Positions 42,578 through 50,263 of a stretch of DNA of 64,000 nt are shown one piece after another (position 1 is the first letter of the stretch; each line of letters begins with the position of its first letter). The position numbers and the translations under genes were made by a program. The stretch spans positions 19,230-83,229 of the forward strand of contig NZ_JAFCLZ010000032.1 in assembly GCF_018130165.1 (NCBI RefSeq). The letters run 5' to 3'. The stretch comes from Bradyrhizobium sp. JYMT SZCCT0180 (lineage in GTDB: Bacteria; Pseudomonadota; Alphaproteobacteria; Rhizobiales; Xanthobacteraceae). The notes under the pieces were generated by a model that saw only the letters and a program-made list of their open reading frames with translations, did no database searches and had not been told where the DNA came from.

Positions 42578-43828
42578 CGCGCTCGCACTCTGTTCGGTCG
42601 CCGTGCAGGAAATCAGCAGCGTGAACGCCCTTGCGTTACGCGCGATGTCGGACGTCTTCAGCTCGGCCTTTGCCTCGACGGCGGTTTGGTAGGGCACGAC
42701 GCTGTTGTCCAGAAAGTCCCGCAGCGCGCCGGTCTTGATCGCGAAATTGATGTTCTCGGGGATGTTGCCGGTCGCCCTGGCAACTTTCAACGCATTGAGT
42801 TTTGCTGCAACCACTCCGGCGATCGTGCCACTGGTGTCCAGCAGCGGCCCGCCGCTGTTGCCGGGCTGAACCGCCGCGCTGATCTGCAGGAAGCGGGTAT
42901 CGTTCATGATGCCGCTCAGGGAACTTACAATCCCGGTGGTGACCGTGAAATCGGAGGACAACAGGCCGTGGAAGGGATAGCCGATGGCAACGACGCTATC
43001 GCCCGAATGGATCGCCTTGCCCCGAATTGTCGCCACTTCCTTGAAGGCGCTCGGCGCCTGCAGCAGCGCGAGATCGTTGGTTTCATCGCTTGAAACGAGC
43101 CGCAGCTTGACCGGGGCCTCGCCGGTCAAATTTCCGAGGATGTCGCCAACGCAGCCATTGATCACGTGCTGATTGGTGACAACGTGCCCGGAGGCGCTGA
43201 CGACGAAGCCGGTACCCGTTTGGTTGACAGACCTGCCGCCCTTCGGCGGCGCTGCGTTCGGTTGTGCCGGCCCGGCCGCGGCGACTTGCTTCGGGGCGAC
43301 CGCGAACTCGCCGGCGGCAGCAACGCCGCCTTTCTTGACGGTAGCCACGCAATTGGCGAGCGCGGGCAACAATTGCGCGGTCTGATCGAGCTTGAACTGG
43401 AAAAGCTGCCCTTGCGTAAAGGCCGTCATCGTCTTGGCCTTGCGGAATTGCGCAATGAGCGCCGAGTTATCCGGCATCGGCACCTGGAGCAGTTTGCCGG
43501 AGAGCGGAACGCCATGGACATTGAACGGCGTCTGACCATCAAACGTCAGGACAATCGGAAATGCCTGTCCGTTCGCAAACGCCCACCCGTCGTGGGCAAA
43601 TCCCAGACTCCATCCCGCTTTATTGTCGATCGTGACGGCAAAATAGATGCCGCTGGCGTATTGCGCCCCCGCAGCGCAATGCGTGAAAGCGCCGCTCTGG
43701 TCGTGGGTGTAGGCTCCGCCCTTCCAGTTACCGACATTGATCGTGCCATAGGGGCCGCGGGCATCCGAGGTTGAAAGCGTCGCAATCAGGCCAAACGCGG
43801 CAACAATTGCTCTGATAGCAAATTTCAT
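42560..43828 (-). CDS. Trypsin-like (S1C-type) serine protease with unknown N-terminal domain
   Basis: This 422-residue secreted protein has a signal peptide (residues 1-23: MKFAIRAIVAAFGLIATLST...), an N-terminal region of about 170 residues that I do not recognise (GTINVGNWKGGAYT..., with two Cys), and a C-terminal chymotrypsin-fold protease of DegP/HtrA style. The triad is visible: His in VVTNQHVINGC, Asp in ETNDLALLQA and Ser in QPGNSGGPLLDT. There is no PDZ domain. The start at 43828 is chosen for the signal peptide; the frame opens at 43882. It is convergent with acdR. A periplasmic processing or quality-control role is likely. Confidence 0.85.
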   Translation of the reverse strand: MKFAIRAIVAAFGLIATLSTSDARGPYGTINVGNWKGGAYTHDQSGAFTHCAAGAQYASGIYFAVTIDNKAGWSLGFAHDGWAFANGQAFPIVLTFDGQTPFNVHGVPLSGKLLQVPMPDNSALIAQFRKAKTMTAFTQGQLFQFKLDQTAQLLPALANCVATVKKGGVAAAGEFAVAPKQVAAAGPAQPNAAPPKGGRSVNQTGTGFVVSASGHVVTNQHVINGCVGDILGNLTGEAPVKLRLVSSDETNDLALLQAPSAFKEVATIRGKAIHSGDSVVAIGYPFHGLLSSDFTVTTGIVSSLSGIMNDTRFLQISAAVQPGNSGGPLLDTSGTIAGVVAAKLNALKVARATGNIPENINFAIKTGALRDFLDNSVVPYQTAVEAKAELKTSDIARNARAFTLLISCTATEQSASAKKSSE

Positions 43829-44011
43829 TTCGATCCACTCAAATGAGCGTCCATCATAAGAGGCGTTGAAATCAAACCGCAAGCGCTGCGCGAATCTTCA
43901 GCGCCGCGTCACCGCGACCGGCGCGAAGTGCAGCCAAAGCCCACAAGTTCCTATTTTGTTCTTTCAACTCCTGCGTGTCAATCCGGAAATTGACCTGCGG
44001 GGCACAGCGCC

Positions 44012-45004
44012 CTATTTCGCTTCGCTCGCCTTGACGCCAGAGCTTTCAACCAGCTTTGCCACCCGCGGCAGGTCGGCGGCGAACAGGCGTGCATGCGCCT
44101 CGGGCGTCAACTCGTTCTCAGGAAATGGCAGGGTGCCGAGTTGCGTCAGCTTCTCCAGCAGCACCGGGTCAGCTAGCGCCTTGCGGAGCGCCGAGTTCAG
44201 CGCGCCGACGGTCTCCTTGGGTGTGCCCTTGGCCACGTAGAGCCCATGCCACATCGTGTAGCTGACCTCGGGCATGCCGAGTTCGGCGGTGGTCGGCACG
44301 TCTTTCAACTGTTCAAGCCGCTTTGGCGACGTAATGGCGATGCCGTGAAGCGTTCCGGCCTGAATCTGCGGCAACGCATTGGTCACCTGGTCCCACAGCA
44401 GATCGATCTGCCCCGCCAGGAGATCGCCGATCGCCGGCGCCGATCCGCGATAAGCCACGACGGTCGGCTTGAAGCCGAGCACATTGCCCATCATGACAGC
44501 GCACAAATGACTGTTGGTGCCGATACCACCATGCGCGAAGTTCGCCTTGTCGCCCTGCGCCTTGATCCAGGACACATAGTCCTTCGGTCCCGCGCCGGGG
44601 ATCGACTTGCGGCCGATCAACACCATCGGCGCGTTGTTGACGAGGCCGACCGGCTCGAATGCGGTTGCCGTGTCGTAGCGCAGGTTGATGAACAGGCTGG
44701 GCGCCGCCAGCAGCGCGACGTGATTGATCAGGATGGTGGAGCCGTCAGGCGCCGATCTGGCAACACGGTCGTTGGCCAGCGTGCTGCCGCCGCCGACCAC
44801 GTTCTCTATGATGATGGTCTGGCCAAGCGCGCCCGACATCCGCTCGCCGATCAGGCGTGCGACCGTATCGGTGCCGCCGCCGGCCGCATAGGGAACCACC
44901 AGCGTTATCGTCTTGGGCGACGATTGCGCCTGGGCCTGCGTCACAAGCGCAGCAAGCAAGAGGCCAAGGCCGATAAGCGCGCTGCTAAAAAGCCGGTTGA
45001 TCAC
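44012..45004 (-). CDS. Tripartite tricarboxylate transporter substrate-binding protein (Bug/TctC family)
   Basis: This 330-residue periplasmic binding protein has a signal peptide ending VTQAQA, then the Bug hallmark TITLVVPYAAGGGTDTVARL, followed by VVGGGSTLANDRVARSAPDG and HGGIGTNSHL. Bug proteins bind carboxylates and related small acids. The start is the GTG at 45004, with GGAAGGA 8 bp upstream; the open frame reaches 45085 but adds a non-signal leader. No TctA or TctB membrane genes are nearby, so it is an orphan, as is common for this family. Confidence 0.88.
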   Translation of the reverse strand: MINRLFSSALIGLGLLLAALVTQAQAQSSPKTITLVVPYAAGGGTDTVARLIGERMSGALGQTIIIENVVGGGSTLANDRVARSAPDGSTILINHVALLAAPSLFINLRYDTATAFEPVGLVNNAPMVLIGRKSIPGAGPKDYVSWIKAQGDKANFAHGGIGTNSHLCAVMMGNVLGFKPTVVAYRGSAPAIGDLLAGQIDLLWDQVTNALPQIQAGTLHGIAITSPKRLEQLKDVPTTAELGMPEVSYTMWHGLYVAKGTPKETVGALNSALRKALADPVLLEKLTQLGTLPFPENELTPEAHARLFAADLPRVAKLVESSGVKASEAK

Positions 45005-45161
45005 GACGGCGTCCTTCCCATGGTTTTTCTTGTCATGCCGCATGTTTGCGGTCGTGCACGCGTCCGCGAAATCGCACTGCATCAAAGCAGGCGGTATCGC
45101 GGGAGTTCAGATCATGCTGATTGTACGTCAGCAAATCAAATACAATGCGACGCGGGAATTC

Positions 45162-46424
45162 CTAGTGCGCCGCGCTCAATGTCGGGCGCTGGTAGCGAAG
45201 CCATAGGACCGCGGCGGCGGCGGCCAGCATCAGCAGCACCGAAAACCAGTTGAGCGGATGCCAGCCCCAGCGATCCTGCAGAAACCCCGCCATGAAGCTC
45301 GACGTCGCGGTGGTGCTGAAAACCAGGAGATCGTTCAGCGCCTGGGTCTTGCCACGCTCGCTCGGGCGGTAGCAGGTCGTCACGACAGTCGTGGCGCCGA
45401 CGAACAGGAAATTCCAGCCGACGCCGTTGACGGTGAGCGCGATCCGGAAATTCCATTCGCTCAGCCCGGCGAGCGCGGCAGCAACGCCGGCCAGCATCAG
45501 CATGACGCCCCAGGCCATCACAGTCGTCGCGCCGTACCGGTTGATCAGATTGCCGGTGAAGAACGACGGCACGAACATGCCCAGCACATGCATGAAGATG
45601 ACCCAGTGGGCTTCCGCATGCGGGAAACCGCAACCGACGATGGCCAGCGGCGACGCGCTCATGATGAAGGACATCGTGCCGAACGCCAGCATGCCGGCGA
45701 TGACTGAGGCGATGAAGCGCGGCTGGCTGGCAATCACCCATAGCGGACGCGGCGGCGCTGAAGAGACGGCCGCACCCTCGGCAGTGGCCGAAGCCGAGAC
45801 CGAGGGGAAGGTGATGAAGGACATGACCGCAAAGACGATCACATGCAGGCCGAGAATGGCGGCATAGGTCGCAAGATAAAGCGGCATCACCAGATCATGC
45901 GTCACGCGCACGAGGCTGGGACCGATCACCGCAGCGGCGACGCCGCCGGCCGTGACCCACGAAATCGCTTTGGCACGGTAATGGATCGGCACCAATTCCG
46001 CCGCGGCAAACCGGTACATCTGCAGGCACGCTACCGCGTAGCCGAGGACGAGGCCGCCGGCGCACATGACCATGAAGTTGGCGGTGTACAGTCCGGCGCA
46101 CATGATGATGGCGCCGGCCATGCCGAACAGCGAGCCGACGCGAAAGCCGATGCTGCGGCCGACCCGCTGCATCAGGAGCGCCGCCGGGAATACCCAGATC
46201 ATGACGCCGAGGTGCTGCATCGTGACCGGCAGGTTGGCGAACTCGGGATGGTGATAGAAGGTGATGACGGACAATCCCGTCGCCGCAAACATCATGGTGT
46301 TGCAGGACTGGCCGACCGCCTGGCAACACGCCAGCAGCAGGAGATTGCGACGCGCGCGCCGGTCGAGATCCTGCGCGGGATCAGCTTCCGGCTTGAGCCC
46401 TGATTGGGGGTTCAGTGCATCCAT
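45162..46424 (-). CDS. Major facilitator superfamily transporter
   Basis: This 420-residue inner-membrane transporter has about 12 hydrophobic segments, starting at LLLLACCQAVGQSCNTMMF. The cytoplasmic loop between helices 2 and 3 reads RVGRSIGFRVGSLFG, a divergent form of the MFS signature. The second half has NLINRYGATTVMAWG at the equivalent position. The ATG at 46424 is the first Met giving a normal length; an upstream extension to 46487 is basic and unlikely. It is divergent from the MBL-fold gene. Substrate is unknown. Confidence 0.87.
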   Translation of the reverse strand: MDALNPQSGLKPEADPAQDLDRRARRNLLLLACCQAVGQSCNTMMFAATGLSVITFYHHPEFANLPVTMQHLGVMIWVFPAALLMQRVGRSIGFRVGSLFGMAGAIIMCAGLYTANFMVMCAGGLVLGYAVACLQMYRFAAAELVPIHYRAKAISWVTAGGVAAAVIGPSLVRVTHDLVMPLYLATYAAILGLHVIVFAVMSFITFPSVSASATAEGAAVSSAPPRPLWVIASQPRFIASVIAGMLAFGTMSFIMSASPLAIVGCGFPHAEAHWVIFMHVLGMFVPSFFTGNLINRYGATTVMAWGVMLMLAGVAAALAGLSEWNFRIALTVNGVGWNFLFVGATTVVTTCYRPSERGKTQALNDLLVFSTTATSSFMAGFLQDRWGWHPLNWFSVLLMLAAAAAVLWLRYQRPTLSAAH

Positions 46425-46628
46425 TATTGTTTTTTGCCCAACAGACCTCGGGAGGCGTCGCGCGTCGCCGGGCGCGCGAGGCCGCATGTCACCTTCTCTA
46501 GGAAAAACGGCTCTCCCTCAAGGCCCCAATGGAAGATTTTGCTGCCCAAGCCCGCATGGGAGGCATGAAAATCCCTTTGGCGTTGATGGCCTGACGAAAT
46601 CGCGTAAGCTATGCGGCAGGGGAAACGA

Positions 46629-47651
46629 ATGTCCGATGATCTGAAATTCACGGTCCAGCGCCCGCCGGCCTATGGCGAGTTGACCGATGTGCTGCCCGGA
46701 TTGTTCTGGGTGCGGCTGCCGATGCCGACGATCCCCAATCACGTCAATTGCTGGCTGCTCGACAACGGTCCGGGATGGACGCTGGTCGATTGCGGGCTGA
46801 ACACCGACGACAGTTTTGAGATCTGGGACAAGCTCTGGCGCGGGCTGTTGCGCGCCCGTCCGTTGCAGAACCTCACCTTCACGCACGCCCATCTCGATCA
46901 TTTCGGCCTCGCTGGGTATCTGGTGAAGGAAATGAAATGCACGGTGCGCATGCCGCTCGCCGAATGGCTCAACGGCTGGAAGATGTGGCATGAGCGCGAA
47001 GAGGGTCCCGACGAGCATTTTGCCGCCTTCATGAAGCGGAACGGCGCCTCCGACGAGGACGCCGCCGGGATCATCCAGGCGCAGCGCCCATCGAATTATC
47101 TTGGCCTGCGGCCGCCGCGCGAATTCATTCGCATCCGGGACGGCGATGTGATCGCCATGGGGCAGCGTAACTGGCAGGTGATCACGGCGGGCGGACATTC
47201 GCCCGAGCATGCGATGTTCTATTGCGAAAGCGACAAGCTCCTGATCGCCGGCGACCAAATCCTGTCGCACATGGCGCCGTCGGTGATCGTGCCGTCGGCG
47301 CAGCCGGAAGCCAACCCGATGAAGGAGTATCTGGAGGCGCTGACGCGGCTCGAGGCGCTGGCGCCGGATACGCTGGTGCTGCCGTCGCACGGCCTGCCGT
47401 TTCGCGGGCTGCATGCCCGGCTCGCCCAGTTGCGCGAACATCATCAGGTGCGGCTCGACGACGTGGCATCCGTCGTCACGGGCAAGTCCACGGCATTTGC
47501 AATCGCACAGGAAGTGTTTCCGCGGGTGCTGTACGCCAATCCGCGCCAGGCTTTTGGCGAGTCGCTTGCGCATCTGAACATGCTGGCTTCGATCGGCAGA
47601 TTGACGCGCGATGTCGATGCTAATGGTGCGATCAGCTTCGCACCGGCGTAA
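46629..47651 (+). CDS. MBL-fold metallo-hydrolase
   Basis: This 340-residue metallo-beta-lactamase-fold protein has the metal motif THAHLDHFG (HxHxDH) near residue 90, the GGHSPEHAMFY loop with the next His, and LIAGDQIL with the bridging Asp; the last His is in LPSHGLPFRG. It is of the glyoxalase II/thioesterase-like branch; the long C-terminal helical part (VRLDDVASVV, AFGESLAHLNML) is a winged-helix-like extension seen in this group. The gene leads an operon with the MFS exporter 6 bp downstream. Substrate unknown; a hydrolase for an ester or thioester exported or imported by the partner is possible. Confidence 0.88.
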   Translation: MSDDLKFTVQRPPAYGELTDVLPGLFWVRLPMPTIPNHVNCWLLDNGPGWTLVDCGLNTDDSFEIWDKLWRGLLRARPLQNLTFTHAHLDHFGLAGYLVKEMKCTVRMPLAEWLNGWKMWHEREEGPDEHFAAFMKRNGASDEDAAGIIQAQRPSNYLGLRPPREFIRIRDGDVIAMGQRNWQVITAGGHSPEHAMFYCESDKLLIAGDQILSHMAPSVIVPSAQPEANPMKEYLEALTRLEALAPDTLVLPSHGLPFRGLHARLAQLREHHQVRLDDVASVVTGKSTAFAIAQEVFPRVLYANPRQAFGESLAHLNMLASIGRLTRDVDANGAISFAPA

Positions 47652-47657
47652 CACAAC

Positions 47658-49046
47658 GTGTCTTCCGCAACCGAACCCGAGCCTCCCAAAATATCAGCCG
47701 GCCTGCTCCACTCGAAGGGCTGGCAGATCGCGATGATCGGGCTGGGCACGGCGACGGCGCAGCTCGACACGTCGGTCAATATTGCCTTCCCTGCCATCAC
47801 CCGCGGCTTCGAACTTTCGATCGGCGACATCCAGTGGGTGGTGATCTGCTACGTCTTGACCTACGCCAGCCTGCTGTTGGCGCTCGGACGCATCGGCGAC
47901 ACCATCGGTCACGCGGTCGTCTACCGGGCCGGCCTGATCTGCAGCGCGGTGGCTTTGCTGCTCGTCAGCTGTGCGCCCAGCTACGGCACGATGCTGGTGT
48001 TTCGCTGCCTGCAGGGGATCGGCGCGGCACTGGTGATGAGCTGCGGCGTGGCGCTGGTGACGTCGCTCTACGGCGAGGAGCGACGCAGCCGGGCGCTCGG
48101 TACTTACACGATGATGATGGCATTGGGCTGGATGCTCGGTCCCCTGCTCGGCGGCGCCTTGACGGCGATCTGGGATTGGCCGGCGGTGTTCTGGTTCCGA
48201 ATTCCCATCGCGATCGCGGCACTGCTGCTGTTGCGCGGCCTGCCCACAGCGCCGCCACGCCTGACAAGCGAACGCTTTGACATTTCGAGCGGCATCGCGC
48301 TGGCGCTGGGCCTGGTGACGATGCTGATGGCGATCAACCGCGTCAGAGAGCTTTCCGCCGTCTGGCTCGCACTGCTGTCCGCTCTCGCCTTTGCAGGCTT
48401 TGCCTTCCGCCAATCCCGCGCGGCACGACCGATCATCGCGATGGAAGTTCTGAAGCTGCCGGGCTTTGCGCTGCTCAATCTCGTCAGCGTGCTGGCCAAT
48501 CTCGCAGCTTTTTCGGTCTGGCTGCTGGTGCCCTATTATCTGGCGCGAATGCCCGGCTACACGCTGACAGAGGGCGGCGCCATCCTGGCCGCTGGAGCGG
48601 CCGGTGCTGCACTGGCAGCGCCGATCGGCGGCCGCCTCACCGGACGGCTATTCTCATCGGAGCGGCTGGCCATCGCAGGTGCCGCCATCATTGGCGCCGG
48701 GCTTCTGCTGCTGGGCGCATGGACGGCGCAGACCCCGACCGCGCTGCGGGTGACAGGGCTGATCGTGCAGGGTATCGGCCTCGGCCTGTTCCAGCTCGCC
48801 TATTCGGACATCGTGACGGCAACACTTCCGCTGACGGAGCGCGGCGTTGCCGGCAGCCTTGCGCTCCTCACGAGAACGCTCGGCACCGTGACCGCGGCGT
48901 CGGTTTTCTTTCTGGTGTTCGAGATTCTGCAAGCCAAGCACGGCTTCTTCGAAGCCTTCCAGCAGACGTTTCAGCTGGCAGCGGTACTGGCATTTGTCGC
49001 GGCGGGGCTGTTGATGATTGCACCGCGCAAGATCGGCAAGGCGTAG
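47658..49046 (+). CDS. MFS transporter, DHA2/EmrB-type
   Basis: This 462-residue protein has a long hydrophobic pattern consistent with about 14 membrane helices. It shows DTSVNIAFPAITRGF in helix 1 (the D-x-x-x-N-x-A-x-P motif of the DHA2 branch) and LALGRIGDTIGHAVVYRAG as MFS signature. Start is GTG at 47658, 6 bp after the MBL-fold stop, so the two are coupled. It is probably a drug:proton antiporter or exporter of a metabolite related to the hydrolase. Confidence 0.88.
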   Translation: MSSATEPEPPKISAGLLHSKGWQIAMIGLGTATAQLDTSVNIAFPAITRGFELSIGDIQWVVICYVLTYASLLLALGRIGDTIGHAVVYRAGLICSAVALLLVSCAPSYGTMLVFRCLQGIGAALVMSCGVALVTSLYGEERRSRALGTYTMMMALGWMLGPLLGGALTAIWDWPAVFWFRIPIAIAALLLLRGLPTAPPRLTSERFDISSGIALALGLVTMLMAINRVRELSAVWLALLSALAFAGFAFRQSRAARPIIAMEVLKLPGFALLNLVSVLANLAAFSVWLLVPYYLARMPGYTLTEGGAILAAGAAGAALAAPIGGRLTGRLFSSERLAIAGAAIIGAGLLLLGAWTAQTPTALRVTGLIVQGIGLGLFQLAYSDIVTATLPLTERGVAGSLALLTRTLGTVTAASVFFLVFEILQAKHGFFEAFQQTFQLAAVLAFVAAGLLMIAPRKIGKA

Positions 49047-49052
49047 GCACGC

Positions 49053-49169
49053 TCAATCCGGCGACACCAGCAGCCACGCCAAATAGCCGTAATAGCCGGT
49101 CGCGCCCAGCGCGATGGCGAGCGCAAGGCCGGCGATGATATCGGTCGTGGCAGACTTCGACGCCTTCAT
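49053..49169 (-). CDS. Small single-helix membrane protein (hypothetical)
   Basis: A 38-codon frame too short for usual gene callers. The product has a basic/polar N-terminus (MKASKSATTD) and one hydrophobic helix (IIAGLALAIALGATGYYGYL), ending WLLVSPD. The layout of a short cytoplasmic tail plus one helix is that of many alphaproteobacterial small membrane proteins, but I do not recognise this one. It is convergent with the MFS gene, with 6 bp between the stops. Ribosome-site support is weak, so it may not be translated. Confidence 0.45.
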   Translation of the reverse strand: MKASKSATTDIIAGLALAIALGATGYYGYLAWLLVSPD

Positions 49170-49735
49170 GCGCCAATAAGACGAATGCTCCGGCGTTGGT
49201 TCCTCGGCATTACCAAGCAATCGCGGAAGAAGCGGCCCGCCGTCGCTGCTCCGCAGCTATGGCGCGGCACCCACCTTCGCATGCATTCATCGCGGGCTCG
49301 CCGCGCCGAAGCCGAAGCGAAGGCGGGTGGCGGAGGGAGAGGAACTGGCGTCGAACCTTCTCCAAATTGGCCGACGTGTTTCCAACGGCCGATGAATTAT
49401 GCTGCGGCGCAACGGCCGCCAGAGCCTCCCTAGGCCGCCATTTTGGTACCCAAGGGCGCAGGACGCGCCTGTGAAGGCCGAGAACGGCCATTACCTCAAG
49501 TGGGTCTAAGTACGAAACCCATCTAGCACTTCGAACTTAAGCCACTTCTCTGGCGCTCTGCCGATGGCCCCGTCCCCTCATATGGATCGATCTCATTGTC
49601 GAGCAGCAAGGCCTAGCTGCTTGCCGACGCCGACCCTCCGGGGCCCTTCTTGCTCCAATAGGCACCTAATCCCGAGAAACGATCTACGGCGCGTCCGTAA
49701 GGACCGCGGCGACGGAAGCCACCCCGGGTATCTAG
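49170..49735. other. Gene-poor stretch, no convincing gene
   Basis: About 570 bp in which the open frames on both strands are short, basic, low-complexity and mutually overlapping, with no ribosome sites or recognisable protein motifs. Around 49335-49370, on the minus strand, a sequence ends CTCCGCCACC after TTCGACGCC, slightly like the end of a tRNA gene, but the stem does not pair. The stretch sits between the conserved core genes and the broken SRAP remnant and marks the left side of the suspected acquired region. Confidence 0.6.
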
Positions 49736-50026
49736 ACCGAGTTCAAGGGCGACCGGGGGGCACCAAGTGGAAGCCGATCCCCGGCCCTCACCTCATCTAC
49801 GGCTTCCTGACGATCGCGGCAAACGCGGTCATCGAGCCGGTCCACGCCAAGGGCATGCCGTTGATCCTGACAACGGACGAGGAGCGCGATGTCTGGCTGC
49901 GTGCGCCATGGGGACGAAGCGAAGACGCTGCAGCGGCCATTGCCGGATGACGTGCTACAGATCGTGGCGCGCGGGGCCGATAAGGAGGACAAGGCGGCCG
50001 CACAACCCAGCCACCACGTCGGGTAA
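49736..50026 (+). pseudogene. Remnant of SRAP/YedK (SOS response-associated peptidase) gene, C-terminal part, two frameshifts
   Basis: Three consecutive frames encode pieces of the SRAP C-terminal half: TEFKGDRG (from 49736), then GTKWKPIPGPHLIYGFLT...NAVIEPVHAKGMPLILTT...WLRAPW, then DEAKTLQRPLPDDVLQIVAR ending at the stop at 50024-50026. Each frame change falls in a G-run (49755-49760 and 49910-49913). The N-terminal part with the catalytic Cys2 is absent, and a stop codon (TAG) sits directly before the first piece. HMCES/YedK proteins crosslink to abasic sites in single-stranded DNA; this copy cannot do so. Family assignment rests on recognised motifs, not on an alignment. Confidence 0.75.
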
Positions 50027-50263
50027 ATCACCGGCACATGATTTCAATGCCGCTCTCCTGAGTTCGCCATGCGCGACGGAGTTGCCTTACGCGAGCTCTC
50101 AATCTGCCTTAATACACGCTCAACTCATCAATCGCCAACGCTGCTTCAACTTGGGCTTCCCCGCAACTAGCGCGCGAGCGGAAGTAAAGTAGCACGTTAC
50201 TTGTCTGTGCGTGCTGACTTCTATACCATCTACGGTAGTTGGGCAGGCGGTCCGGGGCAAAAA

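Noticed and set aside
49330..49375. tRNA-like 3' end (TTCGACG...CTCCGCCA on the minus strand)
   Set aside because: The T-stem would need GAAGG to pair with CCAGT, which fails, and no acceptor or anticodon arms could be found. At most a decayed fragment.
49564..49950. Intact 128-codon protein gene
   Set aside because: Only its second half is meaningful (SRAP motifs), and the frame breaks on both sides relative to the family, so it is annotated as a pseudogene fragment.
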